Source: Rhizobium bangladeshense (GTDB lineage Bacteria; Pseudomonadota; Alphaproteobacteria; Rhizobiales; Rhizobiaceae). Taken from it: 64,000 nt of DNA. How positions within the stretch are numbered: position 1 is the first letter of the stretch; the number at the start of each line of letters is the position of its first letter. Location: assembly GCF_017357245.1 (NCBI RefSeq), contig NZ_CP071612.1, positions 1,677,001 to 1,741,000 on the forward strand. The letters are read 5' to 3'. The position numbers and the translations under genes were made by a program. Below, one piece after another: positions 28,507-37,376 of this stretch. The notes under the pieces are model-generated. The model searched no databases and was not told where the DNA came from. It saw nothing but the letters and a program-made list of their open reading frames with translations.

Positions 28507-29766
28507 TTGTTTAAGAGGGCTCGGATCGCGGCGCAGTCCGCAACGCGGCGATCGACATTCGTAAGGCGGGTTCAGACGGCGGTGCTCCTTGCAGGTTGCC
28601 TCCTGCCTGGCCTTGCGGGTTCGGCAGAGACGAAGGATCCGTTGCTCGCTTATGGGGCGCGCATCATCGGCGATGATGCCAGAACGCGCATCGTCATCGA
28701 TTTCGATCGCGAACCGCGTTTCTCTGTCCATTATATCGCCAATCCGGAGCGCATCGTTGTCGATCTGCCGGCCACCGCTTTCGGTTTTCCGGCAAACGAT
28801 TTCGCCGCCCGCGGCCTCTTCAAGGATATTCGTTACGGCAAGATGGACGAGGAGAGCGCCCGCATCGTGCTGACAACGACAGGGCCGGTGAAACTTTCGC
28901 TAGCCAAGGTGCAGGCTGACGAGGCGGGCAGGGGCCATCGCCTGGTACTCGATGCCGAGATGATCGACAAGCAGGCCTTTGCCGAACTGGTCAAGACCCA
29001 ATCCTGGGACGATCGGGCCGAGGCGGCCCGGGCGACAAGCGCCATTCCGGCACCGGAGAAAACCGCTCCTGGTGATTTCGTCATTGCCGTCGATGCCGGC
29101 CATGGCGGCATCGATACCGGCGCGATCGGCGTCGATACCAAGACCGAGGAAAAGCAGGTGACGCTTGCCTTCGCCAAGGCTCTGGCCGATCGGCTGGACA
29201 AGGAGCCGGGCATCAAGGCGGTCCTGACGCGCAGCGATGACGAATTCCTGTCGCTTTCCCAGCGCGTGCTGATCGCGCGTCAGAACCATGCCGGCCTGCT
29301 CATTTCATTGCATGCCGACACGCTGAAACAGAAGGATATTCGCGGCGCGACCGTCTATACGATCTCGGACAGGGCCTCCGACAAGCTCGCCGCCGATCTT
29401 GCCGAGCGCGAAAACCTTTCCGACCAGATCGCCGGCAAGGAGACAGTCGCCGAGCCGCCCGAGGTTGCCGACATCCTGCTCGACCTGACGCGGCGTGAGA
29501 CGCAGGCCTTCTCGATCTCGCTGGCCGAGAGCGTGCTGAATTCCTTCAAGGACCAGGTCGGCACCATCAACAATCCGCACCGCCACGCCGGCTTCCGTGT
29601 GCTGCAGGCGCCCGATGTGCCATCGATTCTGCTCGAGCTCGGCTTCCTGTCGAATGCCGAAGACGAGAAACTGCTGCTCGACGAAAGCTGGCGCAACAGG
29701 ATCGCCGATCTCCTGACCGAGGCGGTGAAGCGATACCGCACCGGCGTCGTGGCGAATGGCGGCTGA
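28507..29766 (+). CDS. amiC: N-acetylmuramoyl-L-alanine amidase, AmiC type
   Basis: 419 residues: N-terminal hydrophobic export signal (VQTAVLLAGCLLPGLAGSAE, about residues 22-41), an AMIN domain (GARIIGDDARTRIVIDFDRE to about residue 150) that targets peptidoglycan or septa, and an Amidase_3 zinc hydrolase domain with VIAVDAGHGGIDTGAIG (His), LLISLHADTL (His) and ILLELGFLSN (catalytic Glu). It cleaves the amide between MurNAc and the stem peptide during daughter-cell separation. The open frame starts with TTG 28507; no ATG precedes the signal peptide, and GTG at codon 26 is too late. Next to PBP1a (mrcA), a cell-wall neighbour. Confidence 0.92.
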   Translation: MFKRARIAAQSATRRSTFVRRVQTAVLLAGCLLPGLAGSAETKDPLLAYGARIIGDDARTRIVIDFDREPRFSVHYIANPERIVVDLPATAFGFPANDFAARGLFKDIRYGKMDEESARIVLTTTGPVKLSLAKVQADEAGRGHRLVLDAEMIDKQAFAELVKTQSWDDRAEAARATSAIPAPEKTAPGDFVIAVDAGHGGIDTGAIGVDTKTEEKQVTLAFAKALADRLDKEPGIKAVLTRSDDEFLSLSQRVLIARQNHAGLLISLHADTLKQKDIRGATVYTISDRASDKLAADLAERENLSDQIAGKETVAEPPEVADILLDLTRRETQAFSISLAESVLNSFKDQVGTINNPHRHAGFRVLQAPDVPSILLELGFLSNAEDEKLLLDESWRNRIADLLTEAVKRYRTGVVANGG

Positions 29767-30127
29767 AGAACGCCGCCCGAAAATCCCAGCGCGTTTGCTC
29801 AGTCGGCATCCATGAAAACAGAGACTTGGCCGCATCCGATGAATCATGCTCTGAGCGGCGTACTTCGGGTTGTTGGCGGGGAAGGGCGTTGCTTGGATGT
29901 GACAGTCCTGATGAAACGCTGCCGCAGCGGTGAATGCGGCGAGCGGGGCCCTATTTTGCTCACATTCGCGCCGTTACTCCGGCTTATGTTTCGCAGTCTG
30001 AGGAGCGGAATCGACTTGTGGCGGTAGCGCTCATGGAGTAAGCCGCGCGAAACGTGCAAATTGCCTCGATCTGTGCAATCGTTGCGACTGCGCCGATTGA
30101 AGATCGAAGAGACCGGTAGCTGAAAAT
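29767..30127. other. Non-coding gap between amiC and mrcA
   Basis: 361 bp without a supported gene. I see no clear terminator after amiC and no convincing -35/-10 pair; the mrcA promoter is presumably here. Confidence 0.4.
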
Positions 30128-32587
30128 ATGGTTAGACTTCTTGGATATTTCTTCGGAATGGCCTGTGTCCTGTTTCTGGTCGCGGCGGCGGGTATTGCCA
30201 TCTATCTCGCCAATGTCGCCAAGGATCTCCCGGACTACGCCGTTCTGAACAGCTACGCGCCGCCGGTGACGACCCGCGTGCATGCCGGAAACGGCGCTCT
30301 CATGGCCGAATATGCCAAGGAAAAGCGTCTCTTCCTGCCGATCCAGGCCGTTCCAGATCGCGTCAAGGCCGCTTTCCTGTCAGCCGAAGACAAGAATTTC
30401 TACAATCATCCGGGCGTCGACCTTACCGGTCTCGGCCGCGCAATTCTCGTCAACCTGCAGAATTTCGGTTCCGGCCGTCGTCCCGTCGGTGCTTCCACAA
30501 TCACCCAGCAAGTGGCTAAGAACTTCCTTTTGAGCTCGGACCAGACGATCGACCGCAAGATCAAGGAAGCAATCCTCTCGTTCCGTATCGAGCAGGCCTA
30601 CAGCAAGGACAAGATTCTCGAGCTCTACCTAAACGAGATTTTCTTTGGACTGAATTCCTATGGCATCGCCGGCGCCGCGCTCACCTACTTCAACAAGTCG
30701 GTCACCGAACTGACCGTCGCCGAGGCCGCCTACCTGGCATCGCTGCCGAAAGGCCCAGCCAATTATCATCCGTTCCGCCATCCCGAGGCAGCGCTCGAGC
30801 GCCGCAACTGGGTCATCGACCGCATGGTGGAGAACGGCTATGTCAGCCAGAGTGACGGCGCGGAAGCCAAGAAGCAGCCGCTTGGCGTCACCGCCCGCAC
30901 CACCGGTCCCTCGCTCTTCGCTTCCGATTATTTCGCCGAAGCGGTGCGCCGCCAGCTGATCGATCAATATGGCGAGAAGGTTCTCTACGAGGGCGGCCTT
31001 TCCGTGCGCACTTCGCTTGATCCGCAGATGCAGCTCGCCGCCCGCAAGGCACTGCAGGATGGCCTCGTAACCTATGACGAGCGTCGTGGTTTCCACGGGC
31101 CCATCAAGCAGATCGACGCGAGCGGCGACTGGGGCAAGGCGCTTGCCGATATTCCCGCCCTGTCCGACGTTCCGGAATGGCGCCTCGCAGTCGTGCTCGC
31201 CGTCTCCGACGATAACGTCGACATCGGCCTGCAGCCGGCCAAGAACGGGAGCGGCAAGGTAGCGGCAGACCGTCAGCGCGGCACCATCGACGCCAAGAAC
31301 ATGCAATGGGCTTTCCGTTCGGCGGACGGCTCCCGCAAGACGGCGAAATCTCCGACCGGAGTCTTGAGTGCGGGCGACGTCGTCTATGTCGAGAAGCTCG
31401 GTGACAACGCCTCGACCTCCTACCGTCTGCGCCAGCCGCCGAAGGTGCAGGGCGGCCTTGTCGCCATGGATCCGAAGACCGGCCGCGTGCTCGCCATGGT
31501 CGGCGGCTTCTCCTATGCCCAGTCCGAATTCAATCGGGCCACCCAGGCGATGCGCCAGCCAGGCTCGTCCTTCAAGCCCTTCGTCTACGCAGCGGCTATG
31601 GACAATGGCTATACGCCGGCCTCCGTCATCATGGATGCGCCGATCGAGATCGTTTCGGGTGGCCAGGTCTGGAGGCCGGAAAACTATGGCGGCGATGTCG
31701 GCGGCCCGTCGACGCTGCGCTCGGGCATCGAGCATTCGCGCAACCTGATGACGGTGCGCCTCGCCAACGATCTCGGCATGAACATCGTTGCCGAATATGC
31801 CGAACGTTTCGGTATCTATGATCACATGCTGCCGGTTCTTTCCATGTCGCTCGGTGCTGGCGATACGACAGTGCTGCGTATGGTCTCGGCCTATTCGGTC
31901 ATCGCCAACGGTGGCAAGCAGATCAAGCCGACATTGATCGACCGCATCCAGGACCGCTACGGCAAGACGATCTTCAAGCATGAGGAGCGCCTGTGCGAGG
32001 GCTGCAATGCCGGTGACTGGCAGAACCAGGAAGAGCCTAATGTCGTCGACAACCGCGAAACCGTTCTCGACCCGATGACCGCCTACCAGATCACCTCGAT
32101 GATGCAGGGCGTCATCCAGCGCGGCACCGCCGCAGGCAAGATCGATCTCGGCGGCCGTGACGTCGCCGGAAAGACCGGCACCACCAATGACGAGAAAGAT
32201 GCCTGGTTCGTCGGTTTCACGCCGGATCTGGTCGCCGGCCTCTATATGGGTTTCGATACACCGGCGCCGCTTGGCCGCGGCGGTACGGGCGGCGGTCTCT
32301 CCGCCCCGATTTTCAACGAATTCATGCAGACCGCCGTCAAGGACATGCCGGAATCGAAGTTCGTCATTCCATCAGGCATGAACCTGATCCCGATCGACCG
32401 CAAGACCGGCATGGCAGCCGCCGACGGCGATCCGAACACCATCGTCGAGGCCTTCAAACCCGGCACCGGCCCGGCCGACAGCTTCTCCGTCATCGGCATG
32501 GACAGCACCATGGCGCCGGAGGAGATCCTGAAGACCTCGCCGCAGGCCAACCAGGCCGTCCAGACCGGCACGCCCGGTCTGTTCTGA
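30128..32587 (+). CDS. mrcA: Penicillin-binding protein 1A (bifunctional)
   Basis: 819 residues. One N-terminal transmembrane helix (FFGMACVLFLVAAAGIAIYL), a glycosyltransferase-51 domain with the catalytic Glu in FLSAEDKNFYNHPGVD and STITQQVAKNFLL, an OB-like linker region, and a transpeptidase domain with SSFKPF (catalytic Ser, SxxK), SRN (SxN) and GKTGTTND (KTG). It polymerises lipid II and cross-links peptides at the inner membrane. Start ATG 30128 gives MVRLLGYFFG directly ahead of the membrane helix. It lies between amiC and prfB on the same strand and is separated from prfB by a very stable hairpin. Confidence 0.95.
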   Translation: MVRLLGYFFGMACVLFLVAAAGIAIYLANVAKDLPDYAVLNSYAPPVTTRVHAGNGALMAEYAKEKRLFLPIQAVPDRVKAAFLSAEDKNFYNHPGVDLTGLGRAILVNLQNFGSGRRPVGASTITQQVAKNFLLSSDQTIDRKIKEAILSFRIEQAYSKDKILELYLNEIFFGLNSYGIAGAALTYFNKSVTELTVAEAAYLASLPKGPANYHPFRHPEAALERRNWVIDRMVENGYVSQSDGAEAKKQPLGVTARTTGPSLFASDYFAEAVRRQLIDQYGEKVLYEGGLSVRTSLDPQMQLAARKALQDGLVTYDERRGFHGPIKQIDASGDWGKALADIPALSDVPEWRLAVVLAVSDDNVDIGLQPAKNGSGKVAADRQRGTIDAKNMQWAFRSADGSRKTAKSPTGVLSAGDVVYVEKLGDNASTSYRLRQPPKVQGGLVAMDPKTGRVLAMVGGFSYAQSEFNRATQAMRQPGSSFKPFVYAAAMDNGYTPASVIMDAPIEIVSGGQVWRPENYGGDVGGPSTLRSGIEHSRNLMTVRLANDLGMNIVAEYAERFGIYDHMLPVLSMSLGAGDTTVLRMVSAYSVIANGGKQIKPTLIDRIQDRYGKTIFKHEERLCEGCNAGDWQNQEEPNVVDNRETVLDPMTAYQITSMMQGVIQRGTAAGKIDLGGRDVAGKTGTTNDEKDAWFVGFTPDLVAGLYMGFDTPAPLGRGGTGGGLSAPIFNEFMQTAVKDMPESKFVIPSGMNLIPIDRKTGMAAADGDPNTIVEAFKPGTGPADSFSVIGMDSTMAPEEILKTSPQANQAVQTGTPGLF

Positions 32588-32606
32588 CCGAGATCTGAAT
32601 TTTTGA

Positions 32607-32642
32607 ACGCCCGCCGCGGCCCTTTACATCCGCGGCGGGCGT
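32607..32642 (+). terminator. 13-bp perfect hairpin between mrcA and prfB
   Basis: ACGCCCGCCGCGG (32607-32619) and CCGCGGCGGGCGT (32630-32642) are perfectly complementary with a 10-nt loop. There is no T-run after it, so it is either an incomplete terminator, an mRNA 3'-end stabiliser for mrcA, or a processing site. Confidence 0.55.
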
Positions 32643-32688
32643 CTCTATGTCACCAGCACTTGAGAAGACCGAGACAGAGAAGCGGAAA

Positions 32689-33820
32689 ATGCGAGCGGAA
32701 ATCGAAAACGTGGTCGATGAAACCAAGCAGGCTATCACCCTGCTGAGGAGGCATCTTTGACTGGGACCAGGCGATAAGGCGACTGGACTGGTTGAACAAC
32801 AAGGCAGAGGATCCGAACCTCTGGAACGACGCTGCCGAAGCGCAGAAACTGATGCGCGAGCGCCAGCAGCTCGATGACGGCGTCAACGGCGTCCGGCAGC
32901 TCGAACAGCAGCTGAAAGACAATGTCGAGCTGGTCGAACTCGGCGAGGAAGAAGGCGACGAAGGCATCGTCAAAGAGGCCGAGGATGCCTTGAAGGCTTT
33001 GAAGACCGAGGCCGCGCGCCGCCAGGTGGAGGCGATGCTGTCCGGCGAGGCCGATGCCAACGACACCTATCTCGAAGTTCATTCGGGCGCCGGCGGCACC
33101 GAAAGCCAGGATTGGGCGAACATGCTTTTGCGCATGTACACCCGCTGGGCGGAACGCCAGCGCTTCAAGGTCGAACTTCTCGAAGTCCATGACGGCGAAG
33201 AGGCGGGGATCAAGTCCGCGACGCTGCTCGTCAAGGGCCACAACGCGTATGGCTGGCTGAAAACGGAATCGGGCGTGCATCGTCTGGTGCGCATTTCGCC
33301 CTATGACAGCAATGCGCGTCGCCATACGTCCTTCTCATCGATCTGGGTTTATCCGGTCGTCGACGACTCGATCAACATCGAGATCAACGAAAGCGATTGC
33401 CGCATCGACACCTATCGTTCGTCCGGCGCTGGCGGCCAGCACGTCAACACGACGGACTCGGCCGTGCGCATCACCCACATCCCGACCGGGATTGTGGTGG
33501 CCTGCCAGCAGGAACGTTCGCAGCACAAGAACCGCGCCAAGGCGTGGGAAATGCTGCGTGCCCGGATGTACGAAGCAGAGTTGAAGAAGCGAGAAGAGGC
33601 CGCGAACGCCGAAGCCGCTTCCAAGACGGATATCGGTTGGGGTCACCAGATCCGCTCCTACGTGTTGCAGCCTTACCAGCTGGTCAAGGACCTGCGTACC
33701 GGCGTCGCCAGCACCGCTCCGGACGACGTGCTCGACGGCGATCTGAACGAGTTCATGGAAGCTGCACTTGCCCATCGCATCAGCGGCGCCGCCGATGCCG
33801 TCGTCGAAGATGTCGACTGA
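32689..33820 (+). CDS. prfB: Peptide chain release factor 2, made by +1 programmed frameshift
   Basis: RF2 recognises UGA and UAA and triggers peptide release. The gene is in two frames: 32689-32757 encodes [20 protein letters not shown] plus RHL and runs into in-frame TGA 32758-32760; skipping T32758 continues with [20 protein letters not shown] to 33820, giving 376 residues. The GGQ motif is present ([19 protein letters not shown]). The tripeptide that reads the stop codon is SPY ([16 protein letters not shown]) where E. coli RF2 has SPF. An in-frame ATG at 32647 could add 14 residues, but the family start fits 32689. Confidence 0.95.
32746..32761 (+). promoter_or_regulatory. RF2 +1 frameshift signal
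   Basis: AGGAGG (32746-32751), three-base spacer CAT, slippery CTT, stop TGA followed by C. Same order and spacing as the E. coli prfB signal (AGGGGG-TAT-CTT-TGA-C). The internal Shine-Dalgarno pulls the ribosome forward when RF2 is scarce and UGA is read slowly, an autoregulatory loop. Confidence 0.95.
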
Positions 33821-33841
33821 TAGTCAGCATTATGGAAATCA

Positions 33842-33873
33842 GAAAAGCCCTGGAAACGGGGCTTTTCTTTTGT
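33842..33873 (+). terminator. Intrinsic terminator of prfB
   Basis: AAAAGCCC / GGGCTTTT with loop TGGAAACG, then CTTTTG. It sits directly between the prfB stop and the convergent hydrolase stop at 33874, and the A-rich left arm lets it work on the minus strand too. Confidence 0.85.
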
Positions 33874-34896
33874 TCAGGCTATCGCGCCGACGTCGCCATG
33901 ATGAAACAGCGCTGCCGATAGGTCGGCAATCTCGTCATGAACGGCCGCCCGCTTGATGCCCGGCGGATCGGTGAAGAGCTCGGCCGCAAAGGCAAGGCCG
34001 AGCCGTGTGCCCTCGGGCACAAAAACATAATGCCCGAAGCCGCCTCCGAAGATTTTCAGGACGCTACGGGTCAACCGGTGATGAAGCCACGAAGAGCATT
34101 CCTCGGCCGGTGCCGCCTTGTCGGCGTCGCCGACAAGGATAAGAGTGGGCGCCCCGACAGTCTTCAGGCTTTCCTCCCCGAAGCCGAGTACGGAGCGGCC
34201 GGGCGCGCAGAGAACCGCCGCTGTGATCCTGTCGTCCCGATAGGATCGTGACATCCGGGACCATGATTCGCGAAACACATCGCTGGTGCAAAGCAATGAG
34301 GGGATATGATCGGCGAGGTCGGGAAATTCCCTTGGCCCTCGCGGACCCCCAGGCTTCAGCCTTGACGGTTCGAACTGCGAGAACTGGGCGATAGCGCCGA
34401 GAAGCAGCGTCACGCTATAGGCTCCGGCCGAAAATCCGGCCGCGAATGCACGGTCCGCATCGATCCCACCCGCAAGATCGCCGAGCCAATCGTCACAGCG
34501 GTCGAGCATCAAGCTCAGGTCCGGCGCCCGTTCCCAGAGACAGGCAAAACCTTCGGCACGATAGGGCTCGTTGCTTGTATTGCCGTGATGGTCGACGCCG
34601 AGCGCCGCAAATCCGCGATCGACGAGGCGCCGCGCCAGCCATTCCAGCCCTGCCGCCGATCCGCCGGTGCCGTGTGACAGAAGGACGAGGGGATAAGGCC
34701 TGCCCGAGGGCCGGATCGGTGCGTCGCGAGCGACCGCCGCCTTCCGAAACCAGCTTCTTTCCTGGATATCGCATTCCCGCACGTCATCGGCGGCCGGATA
34801 CCACAGCGACCAGCGGACCGGCCTTGGACCGGCTGCGTCCCAATTCGGTCTTTGGTCGTCGTATAGGACGCCCTCGCGAAAGCCGAGTTTCATCAT
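33874..34896 (-). CDS. Alpha/beta hydrolase (dienelactone hydrolase/PAF-AH-like)
   Basis: 340 residues, no signal peptide. RPYPLVLLSHGTGGSAAGLE holds the oxyanion HGTGG; the nucleophile elbow is FAAGFSAGAYSV (G-x-S-x-G); LILVGDADKAAP carries the probable acid Asp, and GGGFGHYVF the catalytic His. The short WSLWYPAADD start is typical of predicted dienelactone hydrolases and platelet-activating-factor acetylhydrolase-like proteins. Natural substrate unknown. It follows the secreted 168-aa protein by 29 bp and nadK before that, so it is probably the last gene of a nadK-led operon, and is convergent with prfB. Confidence 0.8.
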   Translation of the reverse strand: MMKLGFREGVLYDDQRPNWDAAGPRPVRWSLWYPAADDVRECDIQERSWFRKAAVARDAPIRPSGRPYPLVLLSHGTGGSAAGLEWLARRLVDRGFAALGVDHHGNTSNEPYRAEGFACLWERAPDLSLMLDRCDDWLGDLAGGIDADRAFAAGFSAGAYSVTLLLGAIAQFSQFEPSRLKPGGPRGPREFPDLADHIPSLLCTSDVFRESWSRMSRSYRDDRITAAVLCAPGRSVLGFGEESLKTVGAPTLILVGDADKAAPAEECSSWLHHRLTRSVLKIFGGGFGHYVFVPEGTRLGLAFAAELFTDPPGIKRAAVHDEIADLSAALFHHGDVGAIA

Positions 34897-34925
34897 TGCC
34901 GCCTGTGCGAACAGCGTCTCACTGC

Positions 34926-35432
34926 TTAATTGGTCGCTTTCTCGATGGTGATGTCACCGAGTTCGTCGATCAGCACGGTCCAGCCATCCGGCTCGGCCGC
35001 AGGATCGGTCTTCAGATAGATTGTGGCGAAGAGGCCGGGTTGCTTGATGACGCCGCGCGAATTTTCTGGGCGGATATCGGTCACGTAAGGCTTCAGATCG
35101 CTGATCTCCTGCAGCTCGACGGTTGAGGCAATCGCCGGACCGGTCTCGGTCTGGGCGACCTGCTGCAGATAGACTTTCGACGTCCTGTCCGGCTGACGCA
35201 CGGCAAAGAGCTTATAGTAGCCGTGGCGCTTCCCCTCAGGGTCGGAAACGCTCTCAGCAGCAGCGGGCGCCCGCTCGACGGCCGGCGCATTCCCGTCGTC
35301 CTCCCAGTAGCCGGTGCTGGTCGCGAAAATCACAGAAGCCGGCAGGATTGCATCCTGCGCGGGAGCGGCGATCGCGGCGAAGCATCCGACGAGGAAAATC
35401 GCGGTCATCAATGTCAGGCGCATTGCTATCAT
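34926..35432 (-). CDS. Secreted protein of unknown function
   Basis: 168 residues with an N-terminal signal peptide (MRLTLMTAIFLVGCFAAIAA, cleavage near APAQ; the start could be Met1 or Met4). The mature part is soluble, with regularly spaced predicted strands (GYYKLFAVRQPDRTSKVYLQ, GLFATIYLKTDPAAEPDGWT). I recognise no domain or catalytic residue. The start codon is one base after the nadK stop (TGA-T-ATG), so expression is coupled to NAD kinase although the product is exported, which is an odd pairing. Confidence 0.75.
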   Translation of the reverse strand: MIAMRLTLMTAIFLVGCFAAIAAPAQDAILPASVIFATSTGYWEDDGNAPAVERAPAAAESVSDPEGKRHGYYKLFAVRQPDRTSKVYLQQVAQTETGPAIASTVELQEISDLKPYVTDIRPENSRGVIKQPGLFATIYLKTDPAAEPDGWTVLIDELGDITIEKATN

Positions 35433-35433
35433 A

Positions 35434-36207
35434 TCAATCCTTGAACTGCTCGGCGAGAATACGGTCGGACCAGGAGCGGTCCGGATCGGAGAGGATACGC
35501 GCCGTCATATGCTCCGACTGGGCGATGCGGACATGCAACACGGATTTGACTTCCGTATTGTCTGCCACCGCATTCACCGGCCGCTTCACCGGCTCGAGCA
35601 CGTCGATATCGACAGTCACCTTGTTCGGAAGCAGGGCGCCCCTCCAGCGGCGCGGCCTGAAAGCGCTGACCGGCGTCATGGCAAGCAGTGGCGCCTCGAG
35701 CGGCAGGATCGGCCCATGGGCGGAAAGATTATAGGCCGTCGATCCGGCAGGGGTGGCCACCATCAGCCCATCGCAGATCAGTTCCTCCAGACGCACGCGC
35801 CCGTCGACCACGACCCTCAGATTGGCAGCCTGATAAGACTGGCGGAAAAGATAGACCTCGTTGATGGCGAGCGCCGTGGAACTGGTACCATCGGCGTTGG
35901 CCGTCGTCATCTTCAAGGGACGGAAGGCGTTTTCGACGGCGACGCAGATACGCTCCTGAAGCCGTTCGGTGCTGTAATCGTTCATCAGGAAGCCGACCGA
36001 GCCGCGATTCATGCCGTAGACCAGCTTGCCCGAATTCATAGTGCTGTGCAGCGTCTGCAGCATGAAGCCATCGCCGCCCAGCGCGACAATGACATCAGCC
36101 TGGTCTTCCGGCACGTCGCCGTAGATGCGAATCAGCTCTTCGCGCGCTGCGAGCGCCTCCATCGTCGGCGAAGCGATAAAGGAAAGCGTCTGGAATGAAC
36201 GGCCCAT
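35434..36207 (-). CDS. nadK: NAD kinase
   Basis: 257 residues. VIVALGGDGFMLQTLH carries the GGDG motif; YGMNRGSVGFLMND and LICDGLMVATPAGSTAYNLS carry the NAD-binding and conserved T-P-x-G-S-T-A segments. It phosphorylates NAD to NADP in the cytoplasm. Start ATG 36207 gives MGRSFQTLSF. First gene of the minus-strand group with the secreted protein and the alpha/beta hydrolase; the tRNA-Thr gene lies beyond on the other strand. Confidence 0.94.
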   Translation of the reverse strand: MGRSFQTLSFIASPTMEALAAREELIRIYGDVPEDQADVIVALGGDGFMLQTLHSTMNSGKLVYGMNRGSVGFLMNDYSTERLQERICVAVENAFRPLKMTTANADGTSSTALAINEVYLFRQSYQAANLRVVVDGRVRLEELICDGLMVATPAGSTAYNLSAHGPILPLEAPLLAMTPVSAFRPRRWRGALLPNKVTVDIDVLEPVKRPVNAVADNTEVKSVLHVRIAQSEHMTARILSDPDRSWSDRILAEQFKD

Positions 36208-36362
36208 GCAATGCCCTTTGTGAAGCTGCTCTAGCTAAAGGATAAATGGCAGTTGCGACAAGGCCGTTTTGCATGAGAAGGCGTTTTGGATACGCCGACC
36301 TGCCTGCGCCGGCACGGATTTCCCTTTACAGGATCGCAGAATCTGTTAGTTGGGCAGCTATT

Positions 36363-36438
<76 letters not shown>

Positions 36439-36447
36439 TCCCTCTTT

Positions 36448-36470
36448 GCGCGACCGGCGCGTTTTCCTTG
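36448..36470 (+). terminator. Probable tRNA-Thr terminator
   Basis: A short CG-rich dyad (GCGCGACCGGCGCG) followed by TTTTCCTT, 10 bp after the tRNA CCA end. Confidence 0.5.
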
Positions 36471-36552
36471 ATGAACCTGCCTGAAGGATTGCTTCAGCAG
36501 CAATTCAGCCGCTGCGGCGCAGTGTCTCCTCATCGTCAATGAGGAAACAGCC

Positions 36553-36879
36553 ATGAAGTTCGCGCTTTTTCTGACCGCAGCCATTTCCCTCGGTGCGGCC
36601 TTTGCGGCCTTTGCGCCTGCCGCAACCATGCCCGTCGGCCGGCCGCCGGTCTCCGCGCAAAACGGTATCGTCCAGGTTCATGACAGCTGGCGACACGACA
36701 GTTGGCGAGACGACCGTGACTGGCGCGGTGATCGTGACTGGGGCGATCGCCGCGATTGGCGCCGATCCGAATGGCGTTATGAACGCCGCCATTGGCGGCC
36801 ATGGCGTGCAGAGCGCTGGGAAGAGCGCCGCGAGTGGCGCCGTTACGATCGCGACATGCCGCGGCTATACCGCAGCTGA
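36553..36879 (+). CDS. Small secreted Trp/Arg/Asp-rich protein
   Basis: 108 residues, preceded by GAGGAAACAGCC. A clear signal peptide (MKFALFLTAAISLGAAFAAF) is followed by a low-complexity mature region with ten tryptophans spaced in charged units such as HDSWRHDSWRDDRDWRGDRD and EERREWRRYDRD. I know no function. Similar short periplasmic W/R/D-rich proteins occur in Rhizobiaceae; interaction with the envelope or with anionic polymers is only a guess. It is not cotranscribed with the flanking minus-strand small genes. Confidence 0.7.
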   Translation: MKFALFLTAAISLGAAFAAFAPAATMPVGRPPVSAQNGIVQVHDSWRHDSWRDDRDWRGDRDWGDRRDWRRSEWRYERRHWRPWRAERWEERREWRRYDRDMPRLYRS

Positions 36880-36895
36880 GCATAAGGCGTTCGCC

Positions 36896-37033
36896 TCAAT
36901 GCGCGACGGGTTCGTTGACTCTCGCCTCAATCCTGTCGCCATTGCCGGTCTGTCCGGCACCGGAAGGTGACATCATCGCGATGCTGAGCACAGAGGCGAC
37001 CATGACGGCGACGATGGCGATCATTATGCGCAT
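36896..37033 (-). CDS. Short membrane-anchored or secreted peptide, 45 aa
   Basis: ATG 37033 to TGA 36896-36898. The first 20 residues are hydrophobic (MRIMIAIVAVMVASVLSIAM) with a possible signal cleavage after the next residues, then a small polar tail (GQTGNGDRIEARVNEPVAH). No strong Shine-Dalgarno: upstream is CGAGGATTAAACGCTT, where GAGGA is 9 nt away. Too short to classify; listed because coding-like composition and a signal-type segment coincide. Confidence 0.5.
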   Translation of the reverse strand: MRIMIAIVAVMVASVLSIAMMSPSGAGQTGNGDRIEARVNEPVAH

Positions 37034-37095
37034 AAGCGTTTAATCCTCGTTCGGCTGGGGATTAACGCGCAATCGTCGTCCGCGTTCCTCTTGGC

Positions 37096-37254
37096 CTATT
37101 GCACCGGTCCCGGCGTCGCGGGGCCGGGCGTCGTCGGCGACAGGGGGTCGGGCTGGCGGACGGGATGCGACGTGTCCACCCAGATGATGCTGAGGATGAT
37201 TCCCACCAACGCCGCAATGAAGAGGATACCGAAAATCAGCGGTCGAATGGCCAT
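37096..37254 (-). CDS. Short single-helix membrane protein, 52 aa
   Basis: ATG 37254 preceded by GGAGGATTCCTAT (strong Shine-Dalgarno), stop TAG 37096-37098. One transmembrane helix (IRPLIFGILFIAALVGIILS) then a Pro/Thr-rich tail (QPDPLSPTTPGPATPGPVQ), probably periplasmic. No family recognised. It may be cotranscribed with the 45-aa gene 62 bp downstream. Confidence 0.65.
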   Translation of the reverse strand: MAIRPLIFGILFIAALVGIILSIIWVDTSHPVRQPDPLSPTTPGPATPGPVQ

Positions 37255-37376
37255 ATAGGAATCCTCCTTCTTGCTTGTGACCGGTCGCTACGATCGATCA
37301 CTGCCCGATCATAAAGCTCCAGAAGGTCATTCCAAGGCAGAACTGGCTTTTTCCCGGCTCTAGCCTTGCGTCGCGA

